The notes: a model not told the origin generated them from the sequence alone. Counted from the first letter of the stretch, positions 33,903 to 43,987 are shown. The stretch: DNA of 64,000 bases from Nitrosomonas sp. (GCF_019752415.1 NZ_JAIEME010000011.1:1-64000); one strand, 5' to 3'. Numbers and translations are program-made.

Positions 33903-34115
33903 ATGGCTTATAAGGAATACAAAGTGTTACATGTGACAGAAGGCGGAATTGGAACGATTTTTCTGGGCGCATCCGGGATCCCGATAAAACGGCTGGAAAT
34001 GACGCTCAACAAGGAAGCCGCAGATGGCTGGACGTTGGTGTTTCAGTTTGTCGAGCAGAAGCGGTTTATGCTTTTCTGGAAACGGGAAGCGGTCATTATT
34101 ACGCTGGCCCGCTGA
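33903..34115 (+). CDS. DUF4177-like small protein
   Basis: MAYKEYKVLHVTEGG... LEMTLNKEAADGWTLVFQF fits the DUF4177 pattern. Confidence 0.75.
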   Translation: MAYKEYKVLHVTEGGIGTIFLGASGIPIKRLEMTLNKEAADGWTLVFQFVEQKRFMLFWKREAVIITLAR

Positions 34116-34138
34116 CAGTCAAGCGGATACGCAGCAAG

Positions 34139-34522
34139 GTGAAAACGAAAGAAGCAATCCAAGAAGAGGAAGAGCATATCCGAAAACTGGTGCGCGAATT
34201 GCCGGATGAGAAAAGATTGTTGTTTTTCCAGCAAGCAGAAAAAGAACTGAAAGATCCGGATACCTACGCGGCGTTAAATGCTCTGTTTGTCGCCGGGCTT
34301 CATCATTTTTATCTGGGTCAATGGGTTCGCGGTTCGATTAATTTATTCATTTTTGTGGCTGGGATGGTTTTTTTGTTTGCTGGACACGTGACAGTTGGGA
34401 TCGGGTTACTGATCGCGATCAGCCTGGTTGAGCTAAAGGCTTTGTTTGCCGCGCAGATCTTGGTTCAGGATTACAACAATGCGGTGATGGAAAGAATCTA
34501 TCGTGCAGTGATCAAAGATTGA
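34139..34522 (+). CDS. Small membrane protein, TM2-domain-like
   Basis: N-terminal charged helix then LFVAGLHHFYLGQWVRGSINLFIFVAG (TM2-like); GTG start. Confidence 0.7.
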   Translation: MKTKEAIQEEEEHIRKLVRELPDEKRLLFFQQAEKELKDPDTYAALNALFVAGLHHFYLGQWVRGSINLFIFVAGMVFLFAGHVTVGIGLLIAISLVELKALFAAQILVQDYNNAVMERIYRAVIKD

Positions 34523-34608
34523 TTAAACTTGAGTTCCGCTCGTGATTGCCATGTATGTACCTTATAACCGGGTTGTTGATATAAAAACTGCATCTTAGGA
34601 AATCTCCA

Positions 34609-35130
34609 ATGCAAGAGTTGCTACGCTTAATTTTATCCAAGGGCGCTTATGTCGTACTGTTCGTTGCCGGGGCGCTATTTCTGCAAAATGCAGGAGCCGA
34701 GAAGATATGGAACTGGACCTACAGGGGAGGCAGTATTGTTGCTAGCGGGACTTTTACGACGTCCGAAAACGTCGATTCGCTGGGTTTTTATCAAATCTCC
34801 AGCATCGCCGGTCATCGCAATGGTGATCCCATTAAAAAGTTGCATCCGACCGGTAGCGCGATTCCAGGTAACGAGCCCCATACGTTGGATAATTTGATCC
34901 GTATTGATACGAAAGGTCAGATTACCGTGCATGGATTCGGTTTTTCTACCGCATCAGGAAACTATGTCAACACCTTCTTTTCCGATTCTCTTGCAACACC
35001 GGGCTATATGGAAGTGTTTACAACGGTATCGACTTTCAGTGAGCTACCGGTCACATTCTTAGCCACGCCAGTGACAGAACCTGAAATCAATGTTGAGCCG
35101 ACAGCCAGAGAATCAAAGGATAGAGATTAA
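34609..35130 (+). CDS. Secreted protein resembling the ectodomain of PEP-CTERM proteins but lacking a PEP-CTERM anchor
   Basis: Signal-peptide-like N-terminus; WNWTYRGGSIVASGTFTTSENVDSLGFYQISSIAGHRNG; C-terminus hydrophilic (PEINVEPTARESKDRD). Confidence 0.65.
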   Translation: MQELLRLILSKGAYVVLFVAGALFLQNAGAEKIWNWTYRGGSIVASGTFTTSENVDSLGFYQISSIAGHRNGDPIKKLHPTGSAIPGNEPHTLDNLIRIDTKGQITVHGFGFSTASGNYVNTFFSDSLATPGYMEVFTTVSTFSELPVTFLATPVTEPEINVEPTARESKDRD

Positions 35131-35906
35131 TAAAGTGCGATGATGCATTCTTTCCTCAACCGTGAACCAATATCCCTTGCATCATAAGAATACAATCCGA
35201 TGTGATTCACCGTGAGTTCGATAGGTTCTTCTTTCAGATCTATAATCATGGTTGCTATTGATGCAACGGCATGATTGGCGTTATAAATACCAAGGGTAAC
35301 ATGGGGAATATAGTGCGTATTTCTGAAATCCTGTCTGTCGTCAATCAAAGTATGCCGGATGATTTCGAGCGATTTTGATGGGTCCATTACTTCAAGAAAG
35401 GGTGCTGACGAAAAGCTGTTGATGCCGCCGATTGATACGATAAAGGGTGCCAATTTCAGGGTATGAAGCGCTGCCTGCTGTTTTGTGATGGCAGCTTGTG
35501 TGATGTCGTCATTATGAATGATGTGCTCGCTTAAAAAACCGCTGATGGCAAGCGTAATATGCGCCTGTCGCTCATAGGGACGCAAAAGTAGATCCTTGAA
35601 AAGGGGATGGTGTTTTTGCAAGCGCTTATTGACTAATACGGTGTCACTATCGATAGCCCATAAATAATAGCGCGGACGGTTTTTATGCCATTCTGGGTAT
35701 TCGCGTCTCTCAGTTGCATGGGTGTGTTGCTGCTGTATGAACGATTGCCAGGTATCGATGTAGTACACGGGTCTGTATGCGGATGAATGTGATGAGTGCT
35801 CTATCGCCTTGAGCTTACTCCTGTTTGGCATGTTGTTGGCGCTTTCATGCTGGTTGGGGCCGGAAATGGGTCTCGCATTGCCGATTCCTCGGTTTGCGCA
35901 CATCAT
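35127..35906 (-). CDS. 2H phosphoesterase superfamily protein (2'-5' RNA ligase-like)
   Basis: Two HxTx motifs: AHITLAISGF and PHVTLGIYNA. Likely starts at an internal Met. Confidence 0.75.
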   Translation of the reverse strand: MMCANRGIGNARPISGPNQHESANNMPNRSKLKAIEHSSHSSAYRPVYYIDTWQSFIQQQHTHATERREYPEWHKNRPRYYLWAIDSDTVLVNKRLQKHHPLFKDLLLRPYERQAHITLAISGFLSEHIIHNDDITQAAITKQQAALHTLKLAPFIVSIGGINSFSSAPFLEVMDPSKSLEIIRHTLIDDRQDFRNTHYIPHVTLGIYNANHAVASIATMIIDLKEEPIELTVNHIGLYSYDARDIGSRLRKECIIALY

Positions 35907-36040
35907 TTATCAGCGGTGGTGCAGGTGAAAATGCAGCATTTTCACTATCCTGATCAAATAGCTGCTGGGTTGAAGCGAACCGAGGTACAAATCAGTGCGA
36001 TTTGTTGCGTTCTGGTTCGTGACAGATCATTTGAGGATTA

Positions 36041-36062
36041 AGGCAAAGACAGTCCTTTGCCT
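36041..36062. terminator. Hairpin downstream of cheV
   Basis: AGGCAAAG (36041-36048) / CTTTGCCT (36055-36062), 8-bp stem, 6-nt loop; no strong U-tract. Confidence 0.5.
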
Positions 36063-36077
36063 AATCTCTTCAGTCAA

Positions 36078-37028
36078 CTATCCCAGCACTTTGCGGATAG
36101 CTCCGGCCAACTCCTCAGCTGCAAATTTGGCGACGTAGGCATCAGCGCCCACCGACTTCACGTGATTCTCGTTAGCTTCACCTGTCAGCGAGGAATGAAT
36201 CACCACAGGAATTGATTTGAATCGCTGGTCATTCTTGATGTTGCGGGTGAGTGTGAATCCATCCATTTCCGGCATTTCCAGGTCGGTTAATACCAGAGCT
36301 ACCTTATCCTGTATTGTTTTGCCTTCGGATATTGCTGCATCCGACATAGACTGGATGCGGGTCCAGGCCTCAAGCCCAGTCTTGGTCATCACACAAGGGA
36401 CATTTAGCGCTTTAAGCCCGTTTTCGATCAGGCTGCGCGCGAGCGGTGAATCATCGGCAGCCAAGACAACCGTTCCAGCGGGAATTTTTATTTGTGGGCC
36501 AACATTTTCCGGTACTAGATCTCCAGTCGAGCTAGGTAATACATCACGCAGTATTTGTTCAACATCAAGCACCTGAGCCAACCGTGAATCTTCTGTATTA
36601 CCATCGAGCCGTGCAATGCTGGTGACCAGATTACCACCATTATTTTCTGCAGCAATCACCTGATTCCAGTCCAAGCGCGCAATCTCACTGACTTCCTCAA
36701 CTGCGAAAGCTTGGGTCGAACGTGCATATTCGGTGACCAAGAGAATAGGCGTTCCCCTTTTCGGTGTACAACCCACAACCTTTGGCAAGTTAATGACCGT
36801 AATGATTTGGCCACGAATATTGGCGACACCCATCACATTGTCCGGAGCATTGGCTACGGCAGTGATGGTTGGCATGACCAGGATTTCACGTACTTTGAAA
36901 ACGTTAATGCCATATAACTCGCGGTGATCGGTACCAGGTGCTTCGCCTAAACGGAACAGTAATAATTCAAACTTGTTGTTGGATGTTAAATTGGTGCGTT
37001 CGTCAATCTCGTGCAATGCTGTGTTCAT
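36078..37028 (-). CDS. cheV: Chemotaxis protein CheV (CheW-like + receiver domain)
   Basis: CheW-like YGINVFKVREIL...NIRGQIITVINL; receiver VLAADDSPLARS, LVLTDLEMPEMDGF. Confidence 0.92.
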   Translation of the reverse strand: MNTALHEIDERTNLTSNNKFELLLFRLGEAPGTDHRELYGINVFKVREILVMPTITAVANAPDNVMGVANIRGQIITVINLPKVVGCTPKRGTPILLVTEYARSTQAFAVEEVSEIARLDWNQVIAAENNGGNLVTSIARLDGNTEDSRLAQVLDVEQILRDVLPSSTGDLVPENVGPQIKIPAGTVVLAADDSPLARSLIENGLKALNVPCVMTKTGLEAWTRIQSMSDAAISEGKTIQDKVALVLTDLEMPEMDGFTLTRNIKNDQRFKSIPVVIHSSLTGEANENHVKSVGADAYVAKFAAEELAGAIRKVLG

Positions 37029-37310
37029 GGAGTTCTCCTCCCGCTGTCGTTAAATAGGAAATCGCAGTGTATCGTATTGATTGAATTTGAAGCATGCTAT
37101 AAGCGAGATGAAATGGCCGCTTTTCTGCGGATTTAAAATGGAGGTATGTGCGCTAGCCTTGTGTGGTGCCATTTTAATAGTAGTCCGGGGAAATGAGGAA
37201 AAACGAATTTCTGAGTGCTTGTTGAGCATACATAAACTGCGCTTCTTCACCTGTTCTTGACTTGTGTCGGTTGCCGCGATTACATTTTTGAGAGGATCTG
37301 CTAGTTCCAG

Positions 37311-38609
37311 TTAGTTCACTGTTTCTTCAAGGCGATTAGCCCATCCTATAGCTTGTGTTTCTATATTTGATAATTCATCCAGACTCAGAAAATCCAGTTC
37401 GGATAAAATGGAATGAATGGAAGTGATTTCGTCTTTTTCTTTGGCTTCAATTAATTTCAGCGCTTGACCTAAACGTCCACGGCGAGTCATTAAAGCTTGG
37501 TTTATGTCGTCGGAGACCCCTAGTTTCTCGACTATTTGCTGCATTTCAATGCCCAGTAATTCGTCCAGTAACGATAGAATTCCAACCATAAATGCTCTTT
37601 CTTGATAATTCTTATCATGCGGACGTTCAATGGTTGCAATTAACTCCATCAATTTGCCACGTGCGACGGTAGTCTGTTTTAAAGCATTGGATAGGTTGTC
37701 TTCCGATTGATTTGAAGAATAAAGCAGAAGTTGTATCCATCTTTGCAGTTGCTTGTGTCCCATTAACTTGATGGCGTGCTTGATGGAATTTATTTTCTGG
37801 GGCAAGCCGTCCGAACCTGAGTTCACCATGCGGAGCAAGTTGTAACTTAAGCCGGGTTGACGTTTAAACTCGTTTTCGATTTCACCGATGCTGCTATCAC
37901 TATCATTGTCACCTGCGTCATCGTGATTGCGCATAACCAATGCCAGTAGCTTCAATAATGATACCTTCCCTAGTTCAGCACGCTTTACTGACATGACTTC
38001 AGGTTTTGCAAAATAATAACCTTGAAACATTTGAAAGCCCAGCAATCTGCAATGTGCTTCTTGTTCGCGATTCTCAACCTTTAGGGCCAAAAGCAAGACT
38101 GGCCAACGATTGAGTTCACTGACCAGCTTAGTAAGTTCATCTTGACTCAGTGCAAGGATATCCACTTTTACTACGCTAACCAGTGGCAATAAGCGTTCAA
38201 CTTTGCTATTGATAGCAATGATATTATCAAGTGCAAATTGATATCCTTTTTGTTTTAATTCGTTACAACGGAGTAAAAATTCTGGTGTTATTGATGCCGA
38301 TTCTTTAACTTCTAGGACAATGTGTTTACTAGGTAGCAAACTAATAATGTCACTCATAATGAGATCAGGGTCAGCGTTGATGAAGCCACGCTGGTGTCCC
38401 AGGACATTGTGGATGCCGAACTTACCGTAAGCATTAACGATAACATTCGCTGATGCAGATAAGTCGCTTGTGACATTCGCTGTATCCTCAGTTTCTTCTT
38501 GTCTGAAAAGTAACTCAAATGCGACTAGATTGTGATTACGATCTAGAATTGGTTGCCGACCAAGACAAAAACCGCCCATATGCACCTCCGCATGTACCAA
38601 TTTGCTCAC
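37311..38609 (-). CDS. EAL-like/HDOD domain signalling protein (YuxH family)
   Basis: FCLGRQPILDRNHNLVAFELLFR (degenerate EAL) plus HDOD region. Confidence 0.85.
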   Translation of the reverse strand: MSKLVHAEVHMGGFCLGRQPILDRNHNLVAFELLFRQEETEDTANVTSDLSASANVIVNAYGKFGIHNVLGHQRGFINADPDLIMSDIISLLPSKHIVLEVKESASITPEFLLRCNELKQKGYQFALDNIIAINSKVERLLPLVSVVKVDILALSQDELTKLVSELNRWPVLLLALKVENREQEAHCRLLGFQMFQGYYFAKPEVMSVKRAELGKVSLLKLLALVMRNHDDAGDNDSDSSIGEIENEFKRQPGLSYNLLRMVNSGSDGLPQKINSIKHAIKLMGHKQLQRWIQLLLYSSNQSEDNLSNALKQTTVARGKLMELIATIERPHDKNYQERAFMVGILSLLDELLGIEMQQIVEKLGVSDDINQALMTRRGRLGQALKLIEAKEKDEITSIHSILSELDFLSLDELSNIETQAIGWANRLEETVN

Positions 38610-38957
38610 ATAAAATACCCGTCCTCACCAGCTGTATGAAGTATTTCTTAACAATTGTTTGAATTGATAAGAATGAAGGTGAGGAATTCTCTTCACTTGG
38701 GGGAGCATACAACAAAGCGGACAATGGCTTTAAAGTAAGAAAGCGGGTTTTTGAGGCCTTAATAGCTAATTTGATCAAATATCCGGCTTTATGTATATTC
38801 CACTTTAACGAAAGCAGCGTCTATAGTTGCTACAGACAAGTGATTATCTCAATTTTGAGTCGAGTTTCATTTGTTGAAGTAATGATTGAGCCTGCTTTAT
38901 GGAAACTATAAAAGGCACTCTTACTCCTTAATAACCATTCTCACTTTACCTTTTTGC

Positions 38958-39878
38958 ATGACAACTATTCTTTCGTATCTGCGAGGATATGCTGCGACGC
39001 TTGATGAAGCACTGTGGCTTTTTTGTTTGATCTGGATGAGCATTCTAATCACCCTAAACTATACATTGGGGATTGAGAGTGAATTGATTAAAGGGCTCGA
39101 TTCCCGTTTTGATCAATTATTAGCGCTTTTTCTGGTTTATTGCAGTGCTTTTGTGATCCCGTATTTATTTGCCATGACATACCGGAAACATCTAATTACT
39201 GCTACGCCGATGTTTTGGTTGCTACTGCTGATTGCACCCGCTTTGTTTGCGCTCAAAGTGAGTGTCGCTAATCCGTTGGAGAATAGCATGGACGGGATAT
39301 GGGGCAGTTATGTAATAAGTATCACAACGCTACCCTTTAAGTTTTTAGTCGTACTTGTTCCATTAGTCGTTTTATATAAAATTCTTCCTGTGGAGCAAAA
39401 TTATTGGGGAATGACACTGAAAAATGTTCAGTGGCGGCCTTACTGTCTGATGTTGGTTTTGATGGTGCCCTTGATCATCTTTGCCAGTACTCAACCGGAT
39501 TTCTTGAGCGCTTATCCTAGATTTAAGCAAGTGGCTTTTATTGTGCCGTACACAGAAAATCCGCTGTGGTATCAATTTCTTTATGAAATAAGTTATGGTA
39601 TAGATTTTATTACGATAGAATTATTCTTCCGAGGATTTTTGGTGTTTGCATTTATCCGTTATGCTGGGCCGTCAGCTATTTTGCCAATGGCCACATTCTA
39701 TTGCAGTATTCATTTCGGTAAGCCGCTGCTTGAGTGCATATCTTCTTTCTTTGGCGGATTGATACTAGGTATAATCGCCCATAAAACACACTCCATCGTG
39801 GGTGGCTTGTCTGTCCATCTGGGTATCGCTTGGATGATGGAAATTGGGGGTTATGTCGGAAATCTAGTGATGAAATAA
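38958..39878 (+). CDS. CPBP family intramembrane protease
   Basis: Multi-TM; IELFFRGFLVFAF and GGLSVHLGIAW motifs; start chosen at internal ATG. Confidence 0.75.
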   Translation: MTTILSYLRGYAATLDEALWLFCLIWMSILITLNYTLGIESELIKGLDSRFDQLLALFLVYCSAFVIPYLFAMTYRKHLITATPMFWLLLLIAPALFALKVSVANPLENSMDGIWGSYVISITTLPFKFLVVLVPLVVLYKILPVEQNYWGMTLKNVQWRPYCLMLVLMVPLIIFASTQPDFLSAYPRFKQVAFIVPYTENPLWYQFLYEISYGIDFITIELFFRGFLVFAFIRYAGPSAILPMATFYCSIHFGKPLLECISSFFGGLILGIIAHKTHSIVGGLSVHLGIAWMMEIGGYVGNLVMK

Positions 39879-39912
39879 TTTTTATAATGCAATTAAAGAA
39901 TGAGTAAATAAC

Positions 39913-40623
39913 ATGTCTAAAGTAGCGCCTGTAATTCAGAGCCCCAGCAACAGTGCAGGCTTAAGTGCACAAGCCATCAGTGAATTAAATCAGCATTACC
40001 GCCCGCTTAATTTTGAAGCGCGATTACGTAAGCTTTACACCGATTTCCAGTCGGAAAGAATCATGGTGACATCTTCCTTCGCAGCAACTTCTGCGTATTT
40101 TCTGCATATCATTTCCTGTATTCGGCCGCAACAGGTTATATTTTTTATTGATACGGGATTTCATTTTCCAGAAACTTTGTTATACCGGGATTATCTGGTA
40201 GGGCTTTATCATTTGAAAGTCGAGGACGTGAGAGCAGATGACTATCAGCATCAATACAGTAAAAAAGAAAAACTGTATGAGACCGATCCGGATTTTTGCT
40301 GCACGATTAACAAGATTAATCCGCTGGAAGCGATCAAGCCCAATTATGATATCTGGGTGTCGAGCCTAATGAACTGGCAGACGGATCATCGTGCCGGTTT
40401 GGATATTTTTGAAGAACGCCGCGGGATTGTTAAGTTTAATCCAATGATTGACGTGACTCGTGAAGAGCGCGATGCGTATATTCTCGAGCATAGACTACCT
40501 TTTCATCCGCTAGTCGCGGAAGGTTACTCTTCGATTGGTTGTACGCACTGTACCGTGAAAGGTGAGGGTCGTTGTGGTCGCTGGTCTGGAAAACCTAAAA
40601 CCGAGTGTGGTTTGCATCTTTAA
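39913..40623 (+). CDS. cysH: Phosphoadenylyl/adenylyl-sulfate reductase
   Basis: FFIDTGFHFPETL; CC...C..C cluster motif (FCCTINKINP ... GCTHCTVKGEGRCGRW) suggests the APS-type [4Fe-4S] form. Confidence 0.9.
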   Translation: MSKVAPVIQSPSNSAGLSAQAISELNQHYRPLNFEARLRKLYTDFQSERIMVTSSFAATSAYFLHIISCIRPQQVIFFIDTGFHFPETLLYRDYLVGLYHLKVEDVRADDYQHQYSKKEKLYETDPDFCCTINKINPLEAIKPNYDIWVSSLMNWQTDHRAGLDIFEERRGIVKFNPMIDVTREERDAYILEHRLPFHPLVAEGYSSIGCTHCTVKGEGRCGRWSGKPKTECGLHL

Positions 40624-40631
40624 ATGTTGCA

Positions 40632-40664
40632 AATAATTTCCGCTGGTTTGCAGCGGAAATTATT
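40632..40664. terminator. Putative bidirectional terminator between convergent cysH and pip
   Basis: Perfect 13-bp stem AATAATTTCCGCT / AGCGGAAATTATT with 7-nt loop. Confidence 0.7.
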
Positions 40665-40680
40665 GTGGCATCGTCTACGA

Positions 40681-41718
40681 TTAAGCCGTGGTCGATTTAA
40701 ATCGCTCCGTGGCGCTAATCAATGCCGCCTGTATGCCAGGTTCCCAAACCGAGTGTCCGGCATCATCAATGATAATGTATTCAGCCTGCGGCCATGCGTG
40801 ATGCAAGTCATCGGCACTGATGATCGGGCAGACTGCGTCGTAGCGGCCTTGTACGATGGTGGCGGGAATAGTATGGAGTAAATGGATATTATCCAGTAGT
40901 GAATTTTCCGGTAAGAAGATATTGTGGCTGAAGTAGTGCGCCTCCATGCGTGCAAGTCCTAATGCGACGGTATCACTGGCAAAGTAACTGACCGTTGCCG
41001 GATTCGGCAGCAAAGTAGAGCAGGAACCTTCATAGGTGCTCCAAGTCCGTGCGGCGTGCATGTGTATCGCTGGATCAGGATCCATTAGGCGCCGGTAGTA
41101 AGCGGAAAGTATGTTACTTTGTTCTGCGGCAGACAGTGGTGCAACAAAGCCACGCCAGGCTTCCGGGAATAAATTACGCAATCCATAGAGAAACCAGTCA
41201 ATCTCTGCTTTGCGGCAAAGAAAAATCCCGCGCAGCATAAAACTCAAGCAGCGTTCAGGATGCGCTTGACCGTACGCGAGAGCCAACGTGCTGCCCCAGG
41301 ATCCGCCAAAAATGTGCCATTTGTCGATTTTTAGGTGTTGCCTAAGTAATTCCAGATCATTAATCAGATGTAGTGTTGTATTATCTTGAATTTCACCGAG
41401 TGGTATTGAACGCCCCGCACCTCTCTGATCATAGATGACAATACGATAATGTGCTGGATCAAAGAAACGCCGATGCGCCGCTGTTGCTCCGGCTCCGGGA
41501 CCGCCATGAAGAAATACAACCGGTACGCCCGAAGGATCCCCTGATTCTTCCCAGTACATCGTATGTATTTTATCAAGGGATAATGTTCCATGCCGGTAAG
41601 GTTTGATCTCAGGATAAAGTGTAGCAGGGTGATGATTATTCATGATATGGCTATAAGAATCGCTGGTTAATAGGTTATAAAAATGATAGAAAAGAGTGGC
41701 AAACAGCACAGATTTCAA
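40681..41718 (-). CDS. pip: Prolyl iminopeptidase
   Basis: VVFLHGGPGAGATAAHRRFFDP, DQRGAGRS, FGGSWGSTLALAYGQAHPER; start probably at MNNHHPATLYPEIKPY. Confidence 0.93.
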   Translation of the reverse strand: MKSVLFATLFYHFYNLLTSDSYSHIMNNHHPATLYPEIKPYRHGTLSLDKIHTMYWEESGDPSGVPVVFLHGGPGAGATAAHRRFFDPAHYRIVIYDQRGAGRSIPLGEIQDNTTLHLINDLELLRQHLKIDKWHIFGGSWGSTLALAYGQAHPERCLSFMLRGIFLCRKAEIDWFLYGLRNLFPEAWRGFVAPLSAAEQSNILSAYYRRLMDPDPAIHMHAARTWSTYEGSCSTLLPNPATVSYFASDTVALGLARMEAHYFSHNIFLPENSLLDNIHLLHTIPATIVQGRYDAVCPIISADDLHHAWPQAEYIIIDDAGHSVWEPGIQAALISATERFKSTTA

Positions 41719-41793
41719 AACTTAGATGAATTATAGTTCTGATATATTGATTGACAGGCCACATACTGTGTCAATGTTAAAAGGATTAATCAT

Positions 41794-42051
41794 ATGCCTA
41801 ATACTATACTGAGAGAACAAGAAGTTTTCATGTTACGTGGAGAGATGGAGATATTAATGAATGAACGTCAATGCCTGTTGGATACCACAGGCGCTGCAGC
41901 CATATTTGTGGCTAATCTGGACAGTACCTTATTGCCGGATTCGGCCTGTCAAGCAGCTAAGGTTTTATCAAATTCTTTAAATAAGTTACCTGAAGAGACC
42001 TTGCGGGATGCGCTGGAGAAGGTGAAATCAGAGTTTGCAGTTCGTGCATGA
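41794..42051 (+). CDS. Uncharacterised small protein (85 aa)
   Basis: ORF upstream of and overlapping the patatin gene. Confidence 0.55.
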   Translation: MPNTILREQEVFMLRGEMEILMNERQCLLDTTGAAAIFVANLDSTLLPDSACQAAKVLSNSLNKLPEETLRDALEKVKSEFAVRA

Positions 42052-43213
42052 ACAGAAAACAGATTTAGTCACGCCTAAGGTTGGTCTTGTTCTAACCGGA
42101 GGTGGGGCGCGCGCTGCATATCAAGTGGGCGTATTGCGTGCCATTGCGGAGCTATTGCCCGATAAGACACGCAATCCTTTTCCTGTCATTTGTGGAACTT
42201 CCGCGGGTGCCATTAATGCAACCAGCATTGCAGTTTCAGCGAACAATTTTGCTGAGGGCGTGGAGCAACTTGAAGCTGTTTGGTCGAATTTTCATGTCAA
42301 TCAGATTTACCGCTCGGATTTTATGGGCGTAATGCATAACACTTTACGCTGTCTGCTTTCTTTAGTATCGAATGAATATAGTCAACATAATGCGATTTCC
42401 CTCCTGGACAATGCACCCTTAGAAGCACTATTAAAAGATCGCTTTCCGTTTCGCTCTATTCAATATTCTATCCGTTCTGGAGCATTGCATGCGCTGGGAC
42501 TCACTGCATGGGGTTATACGTCGGGGCAATCGGTTACCTTTTATCAGGCAGCCAGGGAAGTGATTCCGTGGAAAAGAGCACAAAGATTGGGTGTTCCCGT
42601 TGACATTGGTGTCGAGCATTTGATGGCTTCTTCGTCAATACCGTTTATTTTTCCCTCCGTGAAACTGAACCGAGAGTACTTCGGCGATGGCTCAATGCGC
42701 CAGATGGCGCCCATCAGTCCAGCGCTGCATTTGGGGGCAGATAAGGTGCTGATTATTGGTGTACGCAAAGCTGTTACTGACGAACCTGAACGCATGAGCG
42801 CTTCGAGTTATCCGCCCTTCGCGCAGATTGCAGGGCATGCGCTAAATAGTATATTTGTTGATAGCCTGGATGTAGATCTGGAACGTTTGTTGCGAATTAA
42901 TGAAACACTCAAACTGATTCCTCCTGATGTATTTAAAGCAAAAAATATATCGTTGCGCCCTGTTGAAGCGATGATGATATCGCCCAGCGAGGGCATTAAC
43001 GAAATTGCGCAAAAATATACGCATACCTTACCGTGGATCATGCGTTCTCTGTATCGTGCTATTGGTGCAATGGGACCCAATGGTTCAACTTTATTGAGTT
43101 ACGTGTTATTTGAAGCCCCTTTCTGCCGGGATTTAATCGCATTGGGATATAAGGATACCTTGCAACAGAAAGATGAACTTTTGAAGTTCATCGGCGTACA
43201 AGACAAAGTTTAG
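42035..43213 (+). CDS. Patatin-like phospholipase
   Basis: GLVLTGGGARAAYQVGVL, GTSAGAIN (GxSxG), FGDGSMRQM. Confidence 0.92.
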   Translation: MQFVHEQKTDLVTPKVGLVLTGGGARAAYQVGVLRAIAELLPDKTRNPFPVICGTSAGAINATSIAVSANNFAEGVEQLEAVWSNFHVNQIYRSDFMGVMHNTLRCLLSLVSNEYSQHNAISLLDNAPLEALLKDRFPFRSIQYSIRSGALHALGLTAWGYTSGQSVTFYQAAREVIPWKRAQRLGVPVDIGVEHLMASSSIPFIFPSVKLNREYFGDGSMRQMAPISPALHLGADKVLIIGVRKAVTDEPERMSASSYPPFAQIAGHALNSIFVDSLDVDLERLLRINETLKLIPPDVFKAKNISLRPVEAMMISPSEGINEIAQKYTHTLPWIMRSLYRAIGAMGPNGSTLLSYVLFEAPFCRDLIALGYKDTLQQKDELLKFIGVQDKV

Positions 43214-43264
43214 AAAATACGATGGTTACTTTTTTATTGAATTGAAATTCTGTTAGGGAAAAAA

Positions 43265-43987
43265 ATGGATTTTGATAGTCCGCAATTCTGGATTGCAGTC
43301 ATGCAGATCATTGCGATTGATATTGTGCTGGGTGGCGATAACGCCGTCGTGATCGCGCTTGCCTGTCGGCGCTTGCCTGAAAAACAACGCAAGCTTGGCA
43401 TTTTCTGGGGTGTTTTTGGTGCCATTATTTTACGTGTGGTGCTGATCTTTTTTGCTTTGAGCCTGCTGGCTATCCCTTACTTAAAGATTGTTGGTGCGGC
43501 TTTATTGATATGGATCGGTGTCAAGTTACTGCAGCCTGAACCGGAAGGGGCGCATGAAATTGATGCCAGTACGACCTTAGTAGGCGCAATCAAGACGATT
43601 ATTGTGGCGGACGCTGTGATGAGTCTTGATAATGTGATTGCTATCGCTGGGGCGGCTAAGGACGATATTGGGCTGGTGATTTTTGGTTTGGTGATTAGTG
43701 TACCTATCATTGTATGGGGCAGCCAAGTGGTGATGAAGGTCATGGATCGTTATCCGGTAACGATTGCTATTGGTGCTGGGCTGTTGGGATGGATTGCTGG
43801 TGACATGGTTGTTACTGATGTAGTCACGAAGGAGTGGATTAGTACGCAGGCGAAGTATTTACAATGGATTGCACCGGCCGCTACTGCTTTATTGGTAGTT
43901 GTGACAGGGAAAATGCTGGCTGCCCGGAAACCAGCTAAACCCCAACCATTGGAAGATTTAGCCGATGAAAAAATTTCCAAACATTAG
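43265..43987 (+). CDS. TerC family integral membrane protein
   Basis: FWIAVMQIIAIDIVLGGDNAVVIALACRRLP; VADAVMSLDNVIAIAGAA. Confidence 0.94.
   Translation: MDFDSPQFWIAVMQIIAIDIVLGGDNAVVIALACRRLPEKQRKLGIFWGVFGAIILRVVLIFFALSLLAIPYLKIVGAALLIWIGVKLLQPEPEGAHEIDASTTLVGAIKTIIVADAVMSLDNVIAIAGAAKDDIGLVIFGLVISVPIIVWGSQVVMKVMDRYPVTIAIGAGLLGWIAGDMVVTDVVTKEWISTQAKYLQWIAPAATALLVVVTGKMLAARKPAKPQPLEDLADEKISKH

Noticed and set aside
35796-36041. 81-aa plus-strand ORF
   Set aside because: Overlaps the 2H phosphoesterase N-terminus in antisense; no supporting signal.
39600-39660. Altered CPBP motif (IELFFRG instead of EExxxR) as evidence of a novel enzyme
   Set aside because: Single-Glu EFFFRG-type variants are, to my recollection, common in the family.
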